Assembly (NCBI GenBank): GCA_023265535.1
Contig: JAHFTI010000020.1
Location: forward strand, 1 to 17,450
Direction of reading: 5' to 3'
Length of the DNA stretch: 17,450 bases
DNA from: Opitutaceae bacterium
Lineage (GTDB): Bacteria > Verrucomicrobiota > Verrucomicrobiia > Opitutales > Opitutaceae
This document shows positions 14,649-17,450 of this stretch, piece after piece. The notes beneath the pieces were generated by a model, which had not been told where the DNA came from, did not search any database, and saw only the letters and a program-made list of their open reading frames with translations. Every line of letters begins with the position of its first letter. Positions within the stretch are counted from its first letter, which is position 1. The position numbers and the translations under genes are program-made.

Positions 14649-15380
14649 TCAGGCTCGGTCGGGGTTCAACTCACGCAGGAGCGCGCCCAGGCGCTCCACC
14701 TGGGTGGAACGCTCCTCGCCACTCGCGGTGGCGGGGACGAGGACCGCCCGCAGGTGCACCTTCGCAAAGGGAAGCGGCAACTGGAAGCGGTCCCAGCTGC
14801 GCAGGCTGGCGTAGGAGGAGTAGCGGATGCCGAGGAGCAACATGGTGCAATGGGCACGGCGGGCCACGATCAGCGCGCCCCCCTTGAACTCATAGCAGGG
14901 CCCACGCGGGCCGTCCGGGGTGATGCCAATGTCATTGCCCGCACGAAGCACCTCGACCAGGGCGCTGGCGGCCTCGCGGCCCAGCTTGCTGCTGGACCCG
15001 CGCACGGCCTTGATGCCCATCAGCTCAAAGAAGGCCTCGAGCCAGGCACCGTCCTTGCTGGCGGACACCAACCCATAGACGGGGCGCCCCTTGCGGAAGC
15101 GGCGTGCGATCTCGGCGACCAGGAAAAGCCGGTTGTGCCACAGCACAAAGGCGAGCGGCTCGGAACGCCGCCCCAGGGCGGCTGCGGTCTCAGCGTCCAT
15201 GCTGAAACGCAGGGACATGGTCCACAGGCGCACCACGATTGCCAGCGGGAGGGCGAGCAGGCGGCGCCAACCGGTGATATGGCGGACCTGGGGGCGTGCC
15301 GGCGATGCGGCAGGCGAAGCGGTGCCCTCGGGGGCGGCTGCCGGGGGTGGCGGGCTGGACTGGGCGGAATCTTCGCTCAC
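14649..15380 (-). CDS. DUF374 family lysophospholipid acyltransferase-like protein
   Basis: DUF374 proteins belong to the lysophospholipid acyltransferase fold; related members work in lipid A or membrane lipid acylation, but the substrate here is unknown. Visible motifs are FVLWHNRLFL with the candidate catalytic His, SASKDGAWLEAFF, VRGSSSKLGREA, GITPDGPRGPCYEFK and SWDRFQLPLPFAKVHL. A Pro/Ala-rich N-terminal tail precedes a hydrophobic stretch (LLALPLAIVVRLW) that may anchor it in the inner membrane. I start it at the GTG at 15380 (243 residues) because AAGGTGG lies 5 nt upstream; a TTG at 15416 and a GTG at 15389 are alternatives. It lies between a terminated response-regulator gene and trxB. 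Confidence 0.9.
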   Translation of the reverse strand: MSEDSAQSSPPPPAAAPEGTASPAASPARPQVRHITGWRRLLALPLAIVVRLWTMSLRFSMDAETAAALGRRSEPLAFVLWHNRLFLVAEIARRFRKGRPVYGLVSASKDGAWLEAFFELMGIKAVRGSSSKLGREAASALVEVLRAGNDIGITPDGPRGPCYEFKGGALIVARRAHCTMLLLGIRYSSYASLRSWDRFQLPLPFAKVHLRAVLVPATASGEERSTQVERLGALLRELNPDRA

Positions 15381-15385
15381 AACGG

Positions 15386-15392
15386 CCACCTT
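15386..15392 (-). promoter_or_regulatory. Ribosome binding site that decides the DUF374 start
   Basis: On the minus strand AAGGTGG precedes the GTG at 15380 by 5 nt, one mismatch from AGGAGG in its core. It favours this start over the more distal TTG at 15416. Confidence 0.45.
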
Positions 15393-15430
15393 GAGGGGCG
15401 GGCGGCCTCTCGCCAAGCCCGCGACTCGGG

Positions 15431-15448
15431 AAAAACGGCCTCAGGCCG
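15431..15448 (-). terminator. Intrinsic terminator with the response regulator's stop codon in its loop
   Basis: On the minus strand CGGCC-TGA-GGCCG is followed at once by TTTTT. The TGA in the loop is the stop codon of the response-regulator gene (15441-15443). The stem is only 5 bp but all G-C, with a good T tract. It should separate that gene from the DUF374 gene downstream. Confidence 0.65.
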
Positions 15449-15809
15449 AGGCGGCGAGGGCCTCACGCACGACTTGCGTGAGACGGGCGATATCGAAAGG
15501 CTTGGCCAGGAAGTAATTGGACGGATCGTTTGTGACTTCGGGACCGATGATGTCGGCGCCAAAGCCGCTGCAGAAGATCACGCGCAGATTGGGGCGTTCG
15601 ACGCGCAGGGCGTCAGCGAGGTCCTTGCCGGTGACACCGCCGGGCATGACCACGTCGGTGAAGAGCAGTTCGATCTCCTCCTTGTGCTGGGCCCAGATGT
15701 TGGCGGCCTCCTCGCCATTGTTGGCCATGAAGATCTTGTAGCCGTTTCGCTCGAACACGGCCTTGAGGATCATGCGGACTGCCTCCTTGTCTTCGACGAC
15801 CAATATCAT
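15441..15809 (-). CDS. Single-domain response regulator
   Basis: A 122-residue receiver domain with no output domain. It shows LVVEDKEAVRMIL at the N-terminus with Asp7, phospho-acceptor Asp52 in LLFTDVVMPGG, CSGFGAD with switch Ser81, and Lys103 in FLAKPFD. The ATG at 15809 gives MILVVED; a TTG at 15848 would add 13 unlikely residues. It lies 76 nt downstream of the hybrid kinase on the same strand, which suggests a partner in the same phosphorelay or a second target of the kinase. The spacer holds an imperfect hairpin (GCTTGC 15821-15826 with GCAAGC 15845-15850). A terminator overlaps the stop codon. Confidence 0.93.
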   Translation of the reverse strand: MILVVEDKEAVRMILKAVFERNGYKIFMANNGEEAANIWAQHKEEIELLFTDVVMPGGVTGKDLADALRVERPNLRVIFCSGFGADIIGPEVTNDPSNYFLAKPFDIARLTQVVREALAASA

Positions 15810-15885
15810 TTCAGGTAAGAGCTTGCGGGTGGCCCATGGCCCTTGCAAGCCACAGGTGTCATAATCAGTATTTCTGCGCGGAACT

Positions 15886-17450
15886 TCAGACCGCCTCCAC
15901 CGCCCCTTGGCGCACCCCGAAGCTGAGGCTCATGGCACGTTTCAGGGCAGTGGAATCAAAGGGTTTGTTGAGGATGATCGAAATGCCGAGGCTCTGCAGA
16001 TCGGCATGCTCGTCCTCGGAGACACGGCCGCTCATCACGATGAAGGGCTTCACGAAGGGAAGGGCGCGTGCGCGACGGGCAAGGTCAAGGCCGCTCATCT
16101 CGGGCATGTTGAGATCCATGACAACGCCGTCGAAGCGGGAGGGGTCCGAGGAAAGCATGTCCCAGCCGACGCGGCCGTTGGGGGCGCGGGTGACATGATG
16201 GCCCTCGCCCTCCAGCAGGAAGGAGATGAGTTCCGCGATCTGGGGCTCGTCCTCGACCACCAGAAGCCGCAATCCGGGAGGGATCGCGAGGCCTTCGATG
16301 CTCTCCGCCACGGGTTTCGGCACCACGGCGGGGTCGGGGCGCAGGGGGATGCAGATGTGGAAGACGGTGCCCTCGCCGAGCTCGGACTCGACATCGAGAC
16401 GGCCACCCATCTCGGAAACCAGATGCCACACCGTGGCCAAGCCAAGGCCCGTGCCCTTGCCGACGGGCTTTGTGGTGAAGAATGGCTCGAAGACGCGCTC
16501 GGCCACCTCGCGGGACATGCCGCAGCCGTTGTCGCGCACGCTCACGCGCATCCAGCCAATGCGATCGCTGACGACCGAGGAATCGATGGGCTCGAAGGCC
16601 TGCGAGCCAAACTTCTCGCCGCTGACCACGATCTTGGGCGTCCAGGACTGGCTGCCCCGCTGGAGGAGCTTCTGCGCAAGCGTGTCGCGGGCGTTGAGGA
16701 AGAGGTTCATGAAGACCTGGTTCAGGTCACTCATGCAGGCGGGGACCTCCTCGAGGCCGCGCAGCTGGGCGAATTCGAAGGCGATGCGGCGGTCGAAGGC
16801 GTGACGCAGCAGTTCCACATTGCCCGCCACCACGTCGTGCAGGCTCAGCGGCACGATCTCGCGCTCGCTCTTGCGGCCGAACGTGAGCAGGCGCCTGGTG
16901 AGCTCGGCGGAGCGCTGGGTGGCGTCGAGGATGATGGAGAGCTCGTCGCGCATGCGCGGGTGGCGCACGGCGTCGGCCTGCATGCGCTCCACGCTGAGGA
17001 GGATGGGGGTGAGAAGGTTGTTGAACTCGTGCGCGATGCCGCCGACGAGCTCGCCGATGGCGCGCAAGCGGCGTCCCTGCTCGATCTCGGCGTCCTTGTG
17101 GCGGCGCTCGGTGACGTCCTCCATGAGCAGGCACACGCGCGCAGGGTGGCCTGCGGCGCCGACGGAAATTACGGTGACGGCCTGGGTGCGGCGGCCGTGG
17201 TCGTGACCGCGTTCCATGCGCAGGGGCTCGGGATAGTCGAGGCACTGGCGCAGCACGTTGGACCAGAAGGCGAGGTCCTCCTCGGAGAGGCCAAGCTTGG
17301 CAAGCGGGCGGCCGATGGCCTCGGTGCCGACGAGCCCCATCTGGCGGAGCGCCTCGGGATTGAGCGCGGTGACGACCCAGCGCCCGTCGACCCAGTCAAT
17401 GACTCCGAGGCCGAGGGGGAGCGTCTCATAGAGCACACGCAGCAGGCGCT
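15886..17450 (-). CDS. PAS hybrid histidine kinase with C-terminal receiver (5' end outside the window)
   Basis: The reading frame stays open to the right edge, so the N-terminus is missing. Numbers start at the GTG codon at 17436. A PAS domain (about 1-110, ending LLMEDVTERR) precedes a HisKA helix with His136 in GGIAHEFNNLL. The ATPase domain has Asn248 in MNLFLNARDTL, DNGCGMS (302-308), FEPFFTTK and GKGTGLGLA (327-335). A receiver follows from about 389, with LLVVEDEPQ, phospho-acceptor Asp441 in VVMDLNMPEMSG and Lys491 in LNKPF. This layout is the common soluble hybrid kinase; further sensor domains may lie beyond the edge. The single-domain regulator 76 nt downstream is a likely partner. 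The signal is unknown. Confidence 0.93.
   Translation of the reverse strand, partial: RLLRVLYETLPLGLGVIDWVDGRWVVTALNPEALRQMGLVGTEAIGRPLAKLGLSEEDLAFWSNVLRQCLDYPEPLRMERGHDHGRRTQAVTVISVGAAGHPARVCLLMEDVTERRHKDAEIEQGRRLRAIGELVGGIAHEFNNLLTPILLSVERMQADAVRHPRMRDELSIILDATQRSAELTRRLLTFGRKSEREIVPLSLHDVVAGNVELLRHAFDRRIAFEFAQLRGLEEVPACMSDLNQVFMNLFLNARDTLAQKLLQRGSQSWTPKIVVSGEKFGSQAFEPIDSSVVSDRIGWMRVSVRDNGCGMSREVAERVFEPFFTTKPVGKGTGLGLATVWHLVSEMGGRLDVESELGEGTVFHICIPLRPDPAVVPKPVAESIEGLAIPPGLRLLVVEDEPQIAELISFLLEGEGHHVTRAPNGRVGWDMLSSDPSRFDGVVMDLNMPEMSGLDLARRARALPFVKPFIVMSGRVSEDEHADLQSLGISIILNKPFDSTALKRAMSLSFGVRQGAVEAV

Noticed and set aside
15821..15850. GCTTGC/GCAAGC inverted repeat between hybrid kinase and response regulator as a terminator or riboswitch
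   Set aside because: The stem is only 6 bp with an 18-nt loop and no T tract, so it is mentioned only as a weak hairpin in the regulator entry.

Overview
This is a GC-rich window with dense, mostly short-spaced genes and few strong Shine-Dalgarno sites. Gene content and protein style (DUF2062 protein, minimalist PutA, CheX-type proteins, PAS hybrid kinases) would fit a Verrucomicrobiota bacterium of the Opitutaceae type. That placement is inference from memory of such proteins, because there is no rRNA or other marker here. No tRNA, rRNA, CRISPR array, insertion sequence or integrase was seen.

Layout. (1) 91-2971, minus strand: plsY, then an unusual fusion of an acyl-homoserine-lactone-synthase/FeeM-like GNAT domain with a PhnW-like class V PLP domain, then purE starting 5 nt after the fusion stops. 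(2) 3149-3742, plus strand: a DUF2062 membrane protein whose 3' end overlaps by 10 bp the convergent gene for a YuiH-like cytoplasmic molybdopterin oxidoreductase (3733-4374, minus). (3) 4627-7662, plus: a bifunctional PutA closed by a hairpin terminator, facing a convergent conserved cysteine-motif protein (7738-8421, minus). (4) 8813-13424, plus: a compact signalling operon made of a membrane-anchored CheA-like kinase (sensor, PAS-like, Hpt and CheA-type ATPase domains), a CheY-like receiver, two CheX-like proteins and a winged-helix protein with an Ala/Pro-rich linker. A bidirectional hairpin terminator closes it. (5) 13510-17450, minus: trxB, a DUF374 acyltransferase, a single-domain response regulator and a PAS/HisKA/ATPase/REC hybrid kinase that runs off the right edge.

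How the parts may work together. The 8.8-13.4 kb cluster looks like a self-contained phosphotransfer pathway. The kinase would autophosphorylate its Hpt histidine and pass phosphate to the CheY-like protein, and the CheX proteins would remove it. The second CheX lacks the usual catalytic Asn, so it may be a binding or regulatory partner. No receptor (MCP), CheW, CheR, CheB or flagellar gene is visible, which argues against classical chemotaxis. The kinase gene has an in-frame TAG between a natural-looking ATG (8813) and its first membrane helix, so its real start, or its integrity, is in question.

The best candidates for something undescribed are the GNAT-PLP fusion next to plsY and the CheA-like/CheX/CheX/winged-helix cluster. 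The remaining genes are ordinary housekeeping: purine synthesis, phospholipid synthesis, proline degradation and the thioredoxin system.
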